Positions 1 through 8,641 of a stretch of 64,000 nucleotides of DNA are shown here, piece after piece. Every line of letters begins with the position of its first letter. Position 1 is the stretch's first letter. The DNA comes from Streptomyces fodineus. Its GTDB lineage: Bacteria > Actinomycetota > Actinomycetes > Streptomycetales > Streptomycetaceae. Below the pieces are notes generated by a model that was given only the letters and a program-made list of their open reading frames with translations, was not told the origin of the DNA and did not search any database. The position numbers were made by a program, and so were the translations under genes. The stretch is from contig NZ_CP017248.1 of assembly GCF_001735805.1 (NCBI RefSeq), positions 7,564,001 to 7,628,000 of the forward strand, given 5' to 3'.

Positions 1-513
1 GACCCGACCGCCATCGCCGCCGTCGCGGGCAAGCCGGAGATCGTCTCCGGCACCGACCCGGACAAGCCGACCATCACGGTCGACGGCGTCGACGTGTCCG
101 GCCCGATCCGCACCCAGGAGGTCACCTCCAAGGTCAGCGCGGTCAGCGCGGTGCCCGAGGTGCGCTCCCGGATCACCGAGCTGCAGCGCTCGATCGCCGC
201 CGGAGCCGAGGACGGCATCGTGGTCGAGGGCCGTGACATCGGTACGACCGTCCTCCCGGACGCCGACCTGAAGATCTTCCTCACCGCCTCCCCGGAGGCC
301 CGCGCGGCCCGCCGCAGCGGCGAGCTGAAGGGCGCCGACATCCACGCCACCCGCGAGGCGCTGATCAAGCGGGACGCGGCCGACTCCTCCCGCAAGACCT
401 CTCCCCTCGCCAAGGCCGGCGACGCGGTCGAGGTGGACACCACCGAGCTCACCCTCGCCCAGGTCATCGAGTGCGTCGTCACCCTGGTCGAGGAGAAGCG
501 AGCCGGGAAGTGA
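1..513 (+). CDS. cmk: Cytidylate kinase, C-terminal part (5' truncated by window)
   Basis: This is the last 170 codons of cytidylate kinase, which phosphorylates CMP and dCMP to the diphosphates in cytosolic pyrimidine nucleotide metabolism. The frame is open from base 1, so the true start and the P-loop lie upstream of the window. The core motif VVEGRDIGT is followed by VLPDADLKIFLTA and the RRSGEL lid region, in the order expected for bacterial Cmk. The stop codon overlaps the GTG start of the next gene (GTGA at 510-513), so the two are translationally coupled. The downstream acyltransferase and der complete a cmk-plsC-der arrangement familiar from actinobacteria. Confidence 0.96.
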   Translation, partial: DPTAIAAVAGKPEIVSGTDPDKPTITVDGVDVSGPIRTQEVTSKVSAVSAVPEVRSRITELQRSIAAGAEDGIVVEGRDIGTTVLPDADLKIFLTASPEARAARRSGELKGADIHATREALIKRDAADSSRKTSPLAKAGDAVEVDTTELTLAQVIECVVTLVEEKRAGK

Positions 514-1154
514 GCCTGCCCTCGCAGCGGGGTGCCGAGGTCGGCCGTCGCATCGGCGTCGGTCTGATGTACGGCCTGTGGAAGCCGCGCGTGCTCGGCG
601 CCTGGAAGGTGCCGGCCACCGGCCCGGTGATCTTCGCCGTCAACCACTCCCACAACATCGACGGGCCGATGGTCATGGGCGTGGCACCCCGGCCGACGCA
701 CTTCCTGATCAAGAAGGAGGCGTTCACCGGCCCGCTGGGCTCCTTCCTGACCGGCATCGGCCAGCTGAAGGTGGACCGCGCCGCCGCCGACCGCACCGCG
801 ATCTCCCAGGCCCTCGGCGTGCTGGAGGCCGGGGGAGTGCTGGGCATCTTCCCGGAGGGCACCCGGGGCGAGGGCGACTTCGCCTCGCTGCGCGCCGGGC
901 TCGCCTACTTCGCCGTACGCAGCGGGGCGCCGATCGTGCCCATCGCCGTACTGGGAAGCGCGGAGCGACCGGGACGGTTGATAAAGGCACTGCCCCCGCT
1001 GCGTTCCCGCGTCGACGTCGTCTTCGGCGACCCCTTCTACGCGGGCGACGGCAGCGGGCGGCGTACGCGCAGGGCGCTGGACGAGGCGACCGAGCGCATC
1101 CAGAAGCAGCTCACCAGCCACCTGGAAAACGCCAGGCGCCTGACCGGGCGCTAG
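510..1154 (+). CDS. PlsC-family 1-acyl-glycerol-3-phosphate acyltransferase
   Basis: A 214-residue membrane-associated acyltransferase, probably acylating lysophosphatidate in phospholipid synthesis. The catalytic HX4D motif is H46 to D51 in NHSHNID, and the acceptor-binding block FPEGTRGEGD lies near residue 113. The GTG at 510 is chosen as the start because it overlaps the cmk stop by four bases and has a purine-rich SD (GAGGAGAAG) about 12 nt upstream. A longer in-frame start at 471 would lie inside cmk. PlsC paralogues differ in acyl donor and acceptor, so the exact substrate is inferred from the family only. Confidence 0.9.
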   Translation: MSLPSQRGAEVGRRIGVGLMYGLWKPRVLGAWKVPATGPVIFAVNHSHNIDGPMVMGVAPRPTHFLIKKEAFTGPLGSFLTGIGQLKVDRAAADRTAISQALGVLEAGGVLGIFPEGTRGEGDFASLRAGLAYFAVRSGAPIVPIAVLGSAERPGRLIKALPPLRSRVDVVFGDPFYAGDGSGRRTRRALDEATERIQKQLTSHLENARRLTGR

Positions 1155-1231
1155 GCGACACTTGAGTAGTGGATCAGCCCACGAGGGCCGTTCCACCGAT
1201 CACCACGAATGAACGACGAGGTACGGACTTC

Positions 1232-2725
1232 ATGAACGACGACATCCAGCCGGGCGGCTCGGACGCGTACGAGGATGCGCACGAGTACGACCACGGGGCT
1301 CTCGGCGACGCCGAGTACGCGGAGTTCATGGAGCTCGCCGCGGAAGAGGGCTTCGACATCGAGGACGTCGAGGGCGCCATCGAGGCGGCGGGCCACGGTC
1401 CGCTGCCCGTGCTCGCCGTCGTCGGCCGCCCCAATGTCGGCAAGTCGACCCTGGTGAACCGGATCATCGGCCGCCGCGAGGCCGTGGTCGAGGACAAGCC
1501 CGGCGTCACCCGCGACCGCGTGACCTACGAGGCCGAGTGGGCCGGCCGCCGCTTCAAGGTGGTCGACACCGGCGGCTGGGAGCAGGACGTCCTCGGCATC
1601 GACGCCTCCGTGGCCGCCCAGGCCGAGTACGCGATCGAGGCCGCCGACGCCGTCGTCTTCGTCGTGGACGCCAAGGTCGGCGCGACCGACACCGACGAGG
1701 CGGTCGTCCGGCTGCTGCGCAAGGCCGGCAAGCCGGTCGTGCTGGCCGCCAACAAGGTCGACGGCCCGAGCGGCGAGGCCGACGCGGCCTACCTGTGGAA
1801 CCTCGGCCTCGGCGAGCCGCACCCCGTCTCGGCGCTGCATGGTCGCGGCACGGGCGACATGCTGGACGCCGTGCTGGAGGCGCTGCCCGAGGCACCCGCG
1901 CAGACCTTCGGCACCGCGATCGGCGGCCCCCGCCGGATCGCGCTCATCGGCCGCCCGAACGTCGGCAAGTCCTCCCTGCTGAACAAGGTGGCCGGCGAGG
2001 AGCGCGTCGTCGTCAACGAAATCGCGGGCACCACCCGCGACCCGGTCGACGAGCTGATCGAACTCGGCGGCACCACCTGGAAGTTCGTGGACACCGCCGG
2101 CATCCGCAAGCGCGTCCACCTCCAGCAGGGCGCCGACTACTACGCCTCCCTGCGCACGGCCGCGGCCGTGGAGAAGGCCGAGGTCGCGGTCGTCCTGATC
2201 GACGCCTCCGAGAACATCTCCGTCCAGGACCAGCGGATCATCACCATGGCCGTCGAGGCGGGCCGCGCGATGGTCATCGCCTACAACAAGTGGGACACCC
2301 TCGACGAGGAGCGCCGCTACTACCTGGAGCGGGAGATCGAGACCGAGCTGGGCCAGGTCGCCTGGGCCCCGCGGGTGAACGTCTCGGCGCGCACCGGCCG
2401 CCACATGGAGAAGCTGGTCCCGGCCATCGAGACCGCCCTGGCCGGCTGGGAGACCCGCGTCCCCACCGGCCGCCTGAACGCCTTCCTCGGCGAGCTGGTC
2501 TCGGCCCACCCGCACCCGATCCGGGGCGGCAAGCAGCCCCGCATCCTGTTCGGCACCCAGGCCGGCACCAAGCCCCCGCGGTTCGTCCTCTTCGCCTCCG
2601 GCTTCATCGAGGCCGGCTACCGACGCTTCATCGAGCGCCGTCTGCGCGAGGAGTTCGGTTTCGAGGGCACCCCGATCCACATCTCGGTGCGGGTGCGCGA
2701 GAAGCGCGGCACGAAGAAGAAGTAA
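1232..2725 (+). CDS. der: Ribosome-associated GTPase Der (EngA)
   Basis: A tandem-domain GTPase needed for late 50S ribosomal subunit assembly. Two P-loops, both GRPNVGKS, lie near residues 65-72 and 238-245. Each is followed by a DTGG or DTAG switch II and an NKVD or NKWD specificity motif. The C-terminal KH-like domain ends in the basic tail EKRGTKKK. The ATG at 1232 is preferred because GAGG lies 10 nt upstream. A GTG at 1169 would add 21 poorly conserved residues. The acidic N-terminal extension (residues 1-50) is common in actinobacterial Der. A strong terminator follows. Confidence 0.95.
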   Translation: MNDDIQPGGSDAYEDAHEYDHGALGDAEYAEFMELAAEEGFDIEDVEGAIEAAGHGPLPVLAVVGRPNVGKSTLVNRIIGRREAVVEDKPGVTRDRVTYEAEWAGRRFKVVDTGGWEQDVLGIDASVAAQAEYAIEAADAVVFVVDAKVGATDTDEAVVRLLRKAGKPVVLAANKVDGPSGEADAAYLWNLGLGEPHPVSALHGRGTGDMLDAVLEALPEAPAQTFGTAIGGPRRIALIGRPNVGKSSLLNKVAGEERVVVNEIAGTTRDPVDELIELGGTTWKFVDTAGIRKRVHLQQGADYYASLRTAAAVEKAEVAVVLIDASENISVQDQRIITMAVEAGRAMVIAYNKWDTLDEERRYYLEREIETELGQVAWAPRVNVSARTGRHMEKLVPAIETALAGWETRVPTGRLNAFLGELVSAHPHPIRGGKQPRILFGTQAGTKPPRFVLFASGFIEAGYRRFIERRLREEFGFEGTPIHISVRVREKRGTKKK

Positions 2726-2739
2726 CGGCGGTACGGCGT

Positions 2740-2775
2740 GAAGGGCGGCTCCTGACGGATCAGGAGCCGCCCTTC
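2740..2775 (+). terminator. Intrinsic terminator after der
   Basis: A perfect 16-bp stem (2740-2755 with 2760-2775) closed by the tetraloop CGGA. It lies 15 bp after the der stop and just before the convergent gene ends at 2788, so it can serve both strands. There is no U-tract, as is usual in Streptomyces. Confidence 0.9.
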
Positions 2776-2787
2776 AGCGTCCGCCGG

Positions 2788-3204
2788 TCACTCGCCCCGG
2801 CGTGGTCCCGGAGGCAGCGCCGCCGGAACGTGGTGCATCCCGGTGTCCTGCTGCCGCCCGAGCCCGCCGACCCGCTGCCACTGCGACTGCGACTGCTGCC
2901 GCGCGCTGTAGGCCCCGGCGCTGTAGGCGCTGTAGGAGCTGCTGAACGACCCCGGCCGGTGGCCGCCGTAGGACCCGTAGGAGCCCGTCGTACGGTCCGG
3001 GAGGAGACCGAAGGGGCTGAACCGCAGCCCTTCCTCCCCGCTGCGGTCGCCCGGCAGCGTGCGGAAGGTCTTGACCCACTCCGCGTAGAGCATGTCGTAG
3101 ATCGGCGTCGCCGAGGCGCCACCGGTCCCGTCCTGCGTCACCCGGGTGGACGGGACGGAGCCGAAGGCGGACCGGCGCGGGGGAGGAATGTCGTATGTGT
3201 GCAC
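2788..3204 (-). CDS. Uncharacterised Ser/Tyr/Gly-rich small protein
   Basis: A predicted 138-residue soluble protein with no domain I recognise. The N-terminal half carries an ordered-looking segment, PIYDMLYAEWVKTFRTLPG. The second half is low complexity, rich in Ser, Tyr, Gly and Gln (YSAYSAGAYSARQQSQSQWQ), and suggests a disordered tail. The GTG at 3204 is the first start in this frame. It sits against a possible promoter (TTGACG, 17 nt, TACGTG), so the true start is uncertain. This frame is chosen over the two overlapping minus-strand frames because only it gives a balanced, non-arginine-dominated composition. Confidence 0.6.
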   Translation of the reverse strand: MHTYDIPPPRRSAFGSVPSTRVTQDGTGGASATPIYDMLYAEWVKTFRTLPGDRSGEEGLRFSPFGLLPDRTTGSYGSYGGHRPGSFSSSYSAYSAGAYSARQQSQSQWQRVGGLGRQQDTGMHHVPAALPPGPRRGE

Positions 3205-3251
3205 GTAGGTCCAAACGACGGGGGCGTCAAAGAGATGCGGTACTACAACTC

Positions 3252-3306
3252 CCCCAGGGGTGCGGGGCCGTGCCGGTGTGCGGCTGCGCCGCGTGGGCCC
3301 CGCCCC
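3252..3306. repeat. Dispersed Streptomyces intergenic GC-rich repeat, copy 1
   Basis: The segment carries the words GCGGGGCCGTG and GCGCCGCGTGGGC. These match the element at 8642-8715 and, in part, 59747-59811. It lies between two minus-strand genes, where REP-like elements of Streptomyces typically sit. Confidence 0.55.
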
Positions 3307-3319
3307 TCAGGCGAAGAGA

Positions 3320-4111
3320 TCACGTGCCCGCAAGCGGAAGCGCCGCCGCGACCAGCTTCCCGCTCGCGGCCGCCTTGTCGAGCGACTCCCGCAGCAGATC
3401 CTCCCGGGGCTGCCGTCCGATCGACCCCACCGGCGCCGCGAACAGAAGAACCTGCTGGTGCTTGTTCGCGGCGGCCCGCCAGCTGTCCGTGACCTGCAGC
3501 GGCTGATGGGCCTGCCACCAGGCGACCGGCTGCCCGCCGTTCGCCGAGGGCTGGAGCACGGCGTGCAGCTGCCCCACCGCGAGCAGCACCGACCAGCCGT
3601 GCAGCACCGGCGGCACGGACGCCAGCTCGGTCACCGGCATGTACCCCTGCTCGATGAGCAGCGGGAGGAAGTCGTCGCCGGCCCCGGTGGAGCCCGGGCG
3701 CACGATCGGCGAGGTCGGCTCGACGACGAGCGCGGGGTGCAACTCGCCCTCGATCAGGACGAGTCCGCTGGTCACGCCGAGCACCGCCTGCTCGGGCATG
3801 GCCGCGTGCGGCCCGCCCGCGGCGGCCGCGCCCGTGGCGCTGCCGATGGACCGGACGGCGCCCTGCAGCTGCTCCTCGGTGACCTGGACGACCTGCGAGG
3901 GCAGGCAGCTGGCGTGGGCGAAGGCGAGGACGGCGGTCTCGTCGCCGACGAACAGAACGGTGCTGGTGCGCTCCTGCTCGGAGTCGCCCGGGGTGCGGCA
4001 GGACGTGCAGTCGTAACTGCCCGGGGCGTTCTCTCCGGCGAGCAGCCGGTCGGCTTCTTCGTCGCCGATCTCGGCGCGTACGGCGTCACTGACGTCGAGC
4101 ATGCGCGGCAC
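3320..4111 (-). CDS. Conserved protein of unknown function with CxxC motif
   Basis: A predicted 263-residue cytosolic protein. I do not recognise a named domain. It starts VPRMLDVSDAVRAEIGDEEA and has a possible metal or redox motif, DCTSCRTPG, near residue 37. Two alpha/beta-looking halves follow, containing TVLFVGDETAVLAF and GWSVLLAVGQLHAVLQP. There is no signal peptide or membrane segment. The GTG at 4111 is chosen because GAGGGAG lies 5-6 nt upstream on the coding strand. A start at 4234 would add a proline-rich leader without an SD. Confidence 0.75.
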   Translation of the reverse strand: MPRMLDVSDAVRAEIGDEEADRLLAGENAPGSYDCTSCRTPGDSEQERTSTVLFVGDETAVLAFAHASCLPSQVVQVTEEQLQGAVRSIGSATGAAAAGGPHAAMPEQAVLGVTSGLVLIEGELHPALVVEPTSPIVRPGSTGAGDDFLPLLIEQGYMPVTELASVPPVLHGWSVLLAVGQLHAVLQPSANGGQPVAWWQAHQPLQVTDSWRAAANKHQQVLLFAAPVGSIGRQPREDLLRESLDKAAASGKLVAAALPLAGT

Positions 4112-4650
4112 GGTGGCTCCCTCGGGATGCTGTGCTGGGTCGGCCGGGTGGCTCCCGGCCGATGAGCCCCGGGGTTCCGGGCTCATGAAGAAGACAACGG
4201 ACGTCCTGTGGTGGGAGTCACGCCCCGAGCACAACCGGTTCGAACCAACCCGCGCATACGGTGACCGGACGTCCGGAATCCGCTACTCACTGTCAACTCG
4301 TCGCGATGTCAAGCAACTTGAAGAGGTGAAGTGACTCACAGATCGCCTTGGTGTCTGGCCGACAAATCGGGAAATCGGCGTATGTAGTGGGTGGCTGAAA
4401 ATCGCCGATACTCGCGGTAACGGGCAACTGGCCTGGAATGACGGTGAGTTGGTTGATTCCGACCGCCCTACCTCCCTACATTCCTCCGCCGTGTGCAGCG
4501 AGCACCGCTCGGGTACGTCCGACGGCCGGCACCGGCATGGCATCAACGCCGGCACCGGCCACGCGGACGGGGCGGGCACGAGCAACCGCGGTCCTGCGCG
4601 GCGAGGCGTGCTCCGCCTGGGGGAGCCCGGGTTCGTGGAGAGGGAATTAC
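4112..4650. other. 539-bp intergenic region upstream of the Rpf-like gene
   Basis: No convincing gene is present. It holds the start regions of both divergent genes. The sequence near 4330-4440 is less GC-rich than its surroundings and contains the small palindrome GTGACTCAC. I looked for a c-di-AMP (ydaO) riboswitch, which controls some Streptomyces rpf genes. I found only a weak resemblance to its 5' half at 4616-4640 and none of its conserved 3' half. Confidence 0.5.
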
Positions 4651-5322
4651 ATGTCCGAGTGTGCCGATACCACCCGCAACACCGCCCGTACCGACGGCGC
4701 CCGCAAGGGCCGTACGACGGCCGCGCTCGCCGGAGCCGCCCTGCTGGCCCCGCTGGGACTGCTGGCCGCCACCGGCAACGCCGCCGCGGCGGACAACGGG
4801 GTGTGGGACCGCATCGCCCAGTGCGAGAGCGGCGGCGACTGGCACATCAACACCGGCAACGGCTACTACGGCGGGCTCCAGTTCTCCGCCGGCACCTGGC
4901 GCGCGTACGGCGGCACCGCCTACGCCCCGACGGCCGACCAGGCCTCCAGGAGCGCGCAGATCGCCGTCGCCACCAAGGTCCAGCAGGCCCAGGGCTGGGG
5001 TGCCTGGCCGGTCTGCTCGGGCCGCGCCGGAGCCTTCGGTGCCGCCCCCGCGGCGGCGCACACCGACTCCTCCGGTACGACGGCCTCGAAGGGCGGCGTG
5101 ACGGCGAAGTCCGCCCCGGCGGCGACGCCGGAACGCCCGACCGGCCACACGAACCGCAGTGAGTCCCGCGGCACGGGTGACTACACCGTCCGCGAGGGCG
5201 ACACCCTGAGCGACATCGCCGCCCGGCACGGGACCACCTGGCAGCGGATCTACGCCGCCAACAAGAAGGTCATCGGCGACGACCCGAACCTGATCGTGCC
5301 CGGCCAGCGCCTCGCGCTCTGA
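4651..5322 (+). CDS. Secreted resuscitation-promoting-factor-like transglycosylase with LysM
   Basis: A predicted 223-residue secreted muralytic enzyme that would cleave peptidoglycan during germination or growth. A basic N-terminus is followed by a hydrophobic signal segment (about residues 20-43, ending GNAAAAD). The Rpf domain (about 50-125) has the typical start GVWDRIAQCESGGDW, where the Glu after Cys is the expected catalytic acid, and later GGLQFSAGTWRAYGG. A Ser/Thr/Ala-rich linker leads to one LysM domain at the C-terminus (YTVREGDTLSDIA to DPNLIVPGQRL), which binds glycan. The ATG at 4651 follows GGAGAGGGA. A hairpin follows the gene. Confidence 0.92.
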   Translation: MSECADTTRNTARTDGARKGRTTAALAGAALLAPLGLLAATGNAAAADNGVWDRIAQCESGGDWHINTGNGYYGGLQFSAGTWRAYGGTAYAPTADQASRSAQIAVATKVQQAQGWGAWPVCSGRAGAFGAAPAAAHTDSSGTTASKGGVTAKSAPAATPERPTGHTNRSESRGTGDYTVREGDTLSDIAARHGTTWQRIYAANKKVIGDDPNLIVPGQRLAL

Positions 5323-5342
5323 CCGCCCGGCACCTTCGCAGA

Positions 5343-5373
5343 ACAGCCGCTGCCCGTCGAGGACAGCGGCTGT
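5343..5373 (+). terminator. Hairpin terminator after the Rpf-like gene
   Basis: A 10-bp perfect stem, ACAGCCGCTG with CAGCGGCTGT, and an 11-nt loop. It begins 21 bp after the stop codon and ends shortly before the promoter of the next gene. Confidence 0.75.
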
Positions 5374-5399
5374 CCGCATTCCCTGACAGACTCGGCCCC

Positions 5400-6440
5400 A
5401 TGTTGGAGACCTCGGCACGTCTGCTGCGCCGGCTGTCGCTGCTCCAGGCCCACCGCGAGTGGTCCGGCGCCGAACTCGCCGAGCGCCTGGGCGTCACCCC
5501 GCGCACGGTCCGCCGGGACGTGGACCGGCTGCGCGAGCTCGGTTACCCGGTGAACGCCAGCCCCGGCACCGGCGGCGGCTACCAGCTGGGCGCGGGCGCC
5601 GAACTCCCGCCGCTGCTGCTGGACGACGACGAGGCCGTCGCCGTGGCCGTCGGTCTGCGCACCGCTGCCGGGCAGGGCATCGAGGGCATCGGCGAGACCT
5701 CCGTACGCGCCCTCGCCAAGCTCGAACAGGTGCTGCCGAACCGGCTGCGCCGCCGGGTGAGCACCCTGAACGCCTTCACCGTGCCGATGCTGCGCGGCGG
5801 CCCGCCGGCCGCGGACGTCGACCCGGCGCTGCTCACCGAACTCGCCCACCTGTGCCGGGACGCCGAGCGGCTGCGCTTCGAGTACCGCACGCACGACGGC
5901 GCGGACAGCCGCCGAACCGTCGAGCCGCACCGGCTGGTGTGCACCGAGCGGCGCTGGTACCTGGTCGCCTGGGACGTCGACCGGGCGGACTGGCGGACCT
6001 TCCGCGTCGACCGCATCACCCCCAAGCCGCCGCACGGGCCCCGCTTCACCCCGCGCGAGCCCCCGGCCGAGGATCTGGCCGCCTACGTCTCCCAGGGCGT
6101 CTCCACGCGCGCGTACGCCACGCACTCCGCCGTACGGCTGCTGGTGCCGCTGCACGAGGCCGCCGAGCGGATCTCGCCGTCCGCCGGGACGCTGGAGGCG
6201 GACGGGGAGGACGCGTGCATCCTGCACAGCGGGGCGCCGGACCTCGAGGTGATGGTCATTCACATCATGATGATGGGCCTGCCCTTCGAGGTGATCGAGC
6301 CCGCCGGGCTGACCGAGACGATCAGGGTGATCCGGGACCGGCTCGATGCGGCTCTGGCCCGGGCCGCGGCGCCCGCTCCGCGTACTCCGGGTGATGCAGA
6401 TCGAACGCCGGGGACTCCGAGCGGATCCGGGGCAGCGTGA
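5400..6440 (+). CDS. WYL-domain transcriptional regulator (YafY/DeoR-type HTH)
   Basis: A 346-residue DNA-binding regulator. The N-terminal winged HTH (residues 8-55) contains LAERLGVTPRTVRRDVDRL. The WYL ligand-binding domain in the middle includes ERRWYLVAWDVDRADWRTFRVDRI, and a C-terminal WCX region follows. There is no SD. CAGACT ends 7 nt before the ATG, so the mRNA is probably leaderless. The last 119 bp overlap the 3' end of the convergent ctaD, an unusually long tail-to-tail overlap. The coding sense of both C-termini looks genuine up to their stops. The target is unknown. The ctaD neighbour is convergent, so co-regulation cannot be inferred. Confidence 0.9.
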   Translation: MLETSARLLRRLSLLQAHREWSGAELAERLGVTPRTVRRDVDRLRELGYPVNASPGTGGGYQLGAGAELPPLLLDDDEAVAVAVGLRTAAGQGIEGIGETSVRALAKLEQVLPNRLRRRVSTLNAFTVPMLRGGPPAADVDPALLTELAHLCRDAERLRFEYRTHDGADSRRTVEPHRLVCTERRWYLVAWDVDRADWRTFRVDRITPKPPHGPRFTPREPPAEDLAAYVSQGVSTRAYATHSAVRLLVPLHEAAERISPSAGTLEADGEDACILHSGAPDLEVMVIHIMMMGLPFEVIEPAGLTETIRVIRDRLDAALARAAAPAPRTPGDADRTPGTPSGSGAA

Positions 6441-8016
6441 CGAAGTTGTGCCGGGGCGGCGGGCACGAGGTCGCCCACTCCAGGGAGCGGCCGTAGCCCC
6501 AGGGGTCGTCGGTCCCGACCTTCTCGCCGTACCTGGCGGTCTTCCAGACGTTGTAGAGGAACGGCAGCGTCGACAGGCCCAGCAGGAACGCGCCGATCGT
6601 GGAGACCGTGTTGAGCGCGGTGAAGCCGTCGGCCGCCAGATAGTCGGCGTACCGGCGGGGCATGCCCTCGGCGCCCAGCCAGTGCTGCACCAGGAACGTG
6701 GTGTGGAAACCGACGAACAGCGTCCAGAAGTGGATCTTCCCGAGGTGCTCGTCCAGCATCTTCCCGGTGAACTTCGGCCACCAGAAGGAGAGGCCGCCGA
6801 AGACCGCGAAGACGACCGTGCCGAAGACGACGTAGTGGAAGTGCGCGACCACGAAGTACGAGTCCGTGACGTGGAAGTCCAGCGGCGGGGACGCAAGGAT
6901 CACCCCGGTCAGGCCGCCGAACAGGAACGTCACCAGGAAGCCCATGGCCCACAGCATCGGCGTCTCGAAGGACAGCGAGCCGCCCAGCATCGTGCCGGTC
7001 CAGTTGAAGAACTTCACGCCCGTCGGCACCGCGATCAGGAACGACATGAAGGAGAAGAACGGCAGCAACACCGCGCCGGTGGCGAACATATGGTGCGCCC
7101 ACACCACCACCGAGAGCCCGGTGATCGCCATGGTCGCGCCGACCAGCGTCAGATAGCCGAAGACCGGCTTGCGGCTGAACACCGGGATGATCTCCGTGAT
7201 GATCCCGAAGAACGGCAGCGCGATGATGTACACCTCGGGATGCCCGAAGAACCAGAACAGGTGCTGCCACAGCAGTGCCCCGCCGTTCGCCGCCTCGAAG
7301 ACCTGCGCGCCGAAGCGCCGGTCCGCCTCCAGCACCAGCAGCGCCGCCGCCAGCACCGGGAACGCCAGCAGGATCAGGATCGAGGTGAACAGGGTGTTCC
7401 AGGTGAAGACCGGCATCCGGAACATCGTCATGCCCGGCGCGCGCATCCCGATGATCGTGGTGATGAAGTTGACCGCGCCGAGGATCGTCCCGAAGCCCGA
7501 CAGTGCCAGGCCCATGATCCACAGGTCCGGGCCGATGCCGGGGGAGTGCAGGGAGTTGTCGAGGGGCGCGTAGGCGAACCAGCCGAAGTCGGCCGGCCCG
7601 TCCGGGGTGAGCAGCGAGCCCAGCACGATCAGCCCGCCGAAGGCGAACAGCCAGTACGACAGCATGTTCAGGCGGGGGAACGCCACGTCCGGAGCGCCGA
7701 TCTGCAACGGCATCAGCTCGTTGGCGAAGCCCGCGAAGCTCGGGGTCGCGAACAGCAGGAGCATGATCGTGCCGTGCAGCGTGAACAGCTGGTTGTACTC
7801 CTCGGCGCTCATGATCTGCAGCCCCGGCCGGGCCAGTTCCGCCCGCATCAGCAGCGCCATGACCCCGCCGGCCAGGAAGAAGCCGAACGCCGTGATCAGG
7901 TAGAGATGCCCGATCTTCTTGTGGTCGGTGGTGGTGAGCCAGTCGACCACCACCCGCCCGGCCCGGTTCCTGCCCCGCACCCGCCCCGACGTCGCCCCCG
8001 CGGTCTCCGTGCTCAT
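6322..8016 (-). CDS. ctaD: Cytochrome c oxidase subunit I
   Basis: A 564-residue, 12-helix heme-copper oxidase subunit of the aa3 complex, which reduces O2 and pumps protons. Visible ligands are the heme a His in LHGTIMLLLF, the CuB His and cross-linked Tyr in WFFGHPEVYI, the CuB pair in WAHHMFATG, and the heme a3 and a histidines in VAHFHYVVFG. The C-terminus YGRSLEWATSCPPPRHNF is typical of actinobacterial CtaD. The ATG at 8016 is chosen over 8181 because GGAGGGG lies 8 nt upstream. No ctaC, ctaE or qcr genes are nearby, so this looks like a solitary paralogue. Confidence 0.96.
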   Translation of the reverse strand: MSTETAGATSGRVRGRNRAGRVVVDWLTTTDHKKIGHLYLITAFGFFLAGGVMALLMRAELARPGLQIMSAEEYNQLFTLHGTIMLLLFATPSFAGFANELMPLQIGAPDVAFPRLNMLSYWLFAFGGLIVLGSLLTPDGPADFGWFAYAPLDNSLHSPGIGPDLWIMGLALSGFGTILGAVNFITTIIGMRAPGMTMFRMPVFTWNTLFTSILILLAFPVLAAALLVLEADRRFGAQVFEAANGGALLWQHLFWFFGHPEVYIIALPFFGIITEIIPVFSRKPVFGYLTLVGATMAITGLSVVVWAHHMFATGAVLLPFFSFMSFLIAVPTGVKFFNWTGTMLGGSLSFETPMLWAMGFLVTFLFGGLTGVILASPPLDFHVTDSYFVVAHFHYVVFGTVVFAVFGGLSFWWPKFTGKMLDEHLGKIHFWTLFVGFHTTFLVQHWLGAEGMPRRYADYLAADGFTALNTVSTIGAFLLGLSTLPFLYNVWKTARYGEKVGTDDPWGYGRSLEWATSCPPPRHNFVTLPRIRSESPAFDLHHPEYAERAPRPGPEPHRAGPGSP

Positions 8017-8425
8017 CGCTCGCCCCTCCGCATCCTCGCGCCCGGGTCTGCTGCGGCCCGCGGCACGCGTACCCGCGAGCAGGCGCCATGATGCTCGCGG
8101 GCCGGGTGCTCCGGCAGGGGGGATACGGCGGTGATGTGCTGAATCCGTGAAATTCCTATGCGGCGTCAGCTGCCGTGGCATCGCGCCGGATTGCGCGGGG
8201 AATCACCCTGGAGCCGTCCGGTCCACCGCCGCCGAAACTTTCCGCCGGGTAATTCGACGGGCCGCTGAAGGGGTCCATGAATTCCGTTCGATTACCCCCG
8301 GTGCCCCCTGGGAAACCCCCGTACGTGTGACGCAGTTCGAGGAAGCGCGGGCCGGGCGGCTGTGACAGAAGTGTGACGAGAAGTGGATACGACTCTTACC
8401 CCGCGCTGCGCGGTAGCGTGGCGGC
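8017..8425. other. Divergent intergenic region between ctaD and the I78 gene
   Basis: 409 bp without a supported gene. It holds both start regions. Less GC-rich words occur at 8140-8160 and 8245-8300. An imperfect inverted repeat (8245-8260 with 8284-8301, CCGGGTAATTCGACGG against CCGTTCGATTACCCCCGG) could form a hairpin or bind a regulator of ctaD. Confidence 0.45.
8414..8419 (+). promoter_or_regulatory. -10 box TAGCGT for a leaderless start
   Basis: TAGCGT ends exactly 6 nt before the ATG at 8426 and there is no SD. Transcription would therefore begin at or next to the start codon. Confidence 0.55.
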
Positions 8426-8641
8426 ATGGCATCGATTCCCACTCCGCCCGCGGAGCCCCAGGACAGTCCGGAAGGGTATGTCGGCCTCGACGCCGCGAAC
8501 GCCGAGCGGCTCGCCCGGCAGCGGGGGTGGTCGACGGTACGGTCGCTGCCGCCGGGCGCGATCATCACCATGGAGTACCGGGTGGGCCGGCTGAACTTCG
8601 AGGTGCGGGACGGACTGGTGGCCCGCGCCTGGAAGGGGTAG
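8426..8641 (+). CDS. I78-family peptidase inhibitor-like small protein
   Basis: A 71-residue protein resembling I78 (elastase-inhibitor-type) domains: LDAANAERLARQRGWSTVRSLPPGAIITMEYRVGRLNFEV. There is no signal peptide, so a cytosolic role or another export route is possible. Its -10 box lies 6 nt from the ATG. A G/C-rich hairpin starts directly at the stop codon. Function as a protease inhibitor is inferred from the family only. Streptogrisin-type proteases are encoded about 11 kb downstream. Confidence 0.8.
   Translation: MASIPTPPAEPQDSPEGYVGLDAANAERLARQRGWSTVRSLPPGAIITMEYRVGRLNFEVRDGLVARAWKG

Noticed and set aside
1537..3492. 651-codon frame overlapping der
   Set aside because: Arginine-dominated translation in the +1 frame of der. 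It also crosses the terminator and the convergent gene.
4385..4650. c-di-AMP (ydaO) riboswitch upstream of the Rpf-like gene
   Set aside because: Some Streptomyces rpf genes have one. Here only a GGGGGAGCCCGGGTT stretch near 4620 recalls its 5' half. The conserved 3' half (the CAGCUAACC type element) is absent and there is no room for it before the start codon.
8147..8365. 72-codon frame between ctaD and the I78 gene
   Set aside because: No SD, no recognisable domain, and it covers both divergent promoter regions and the inverted repeat.
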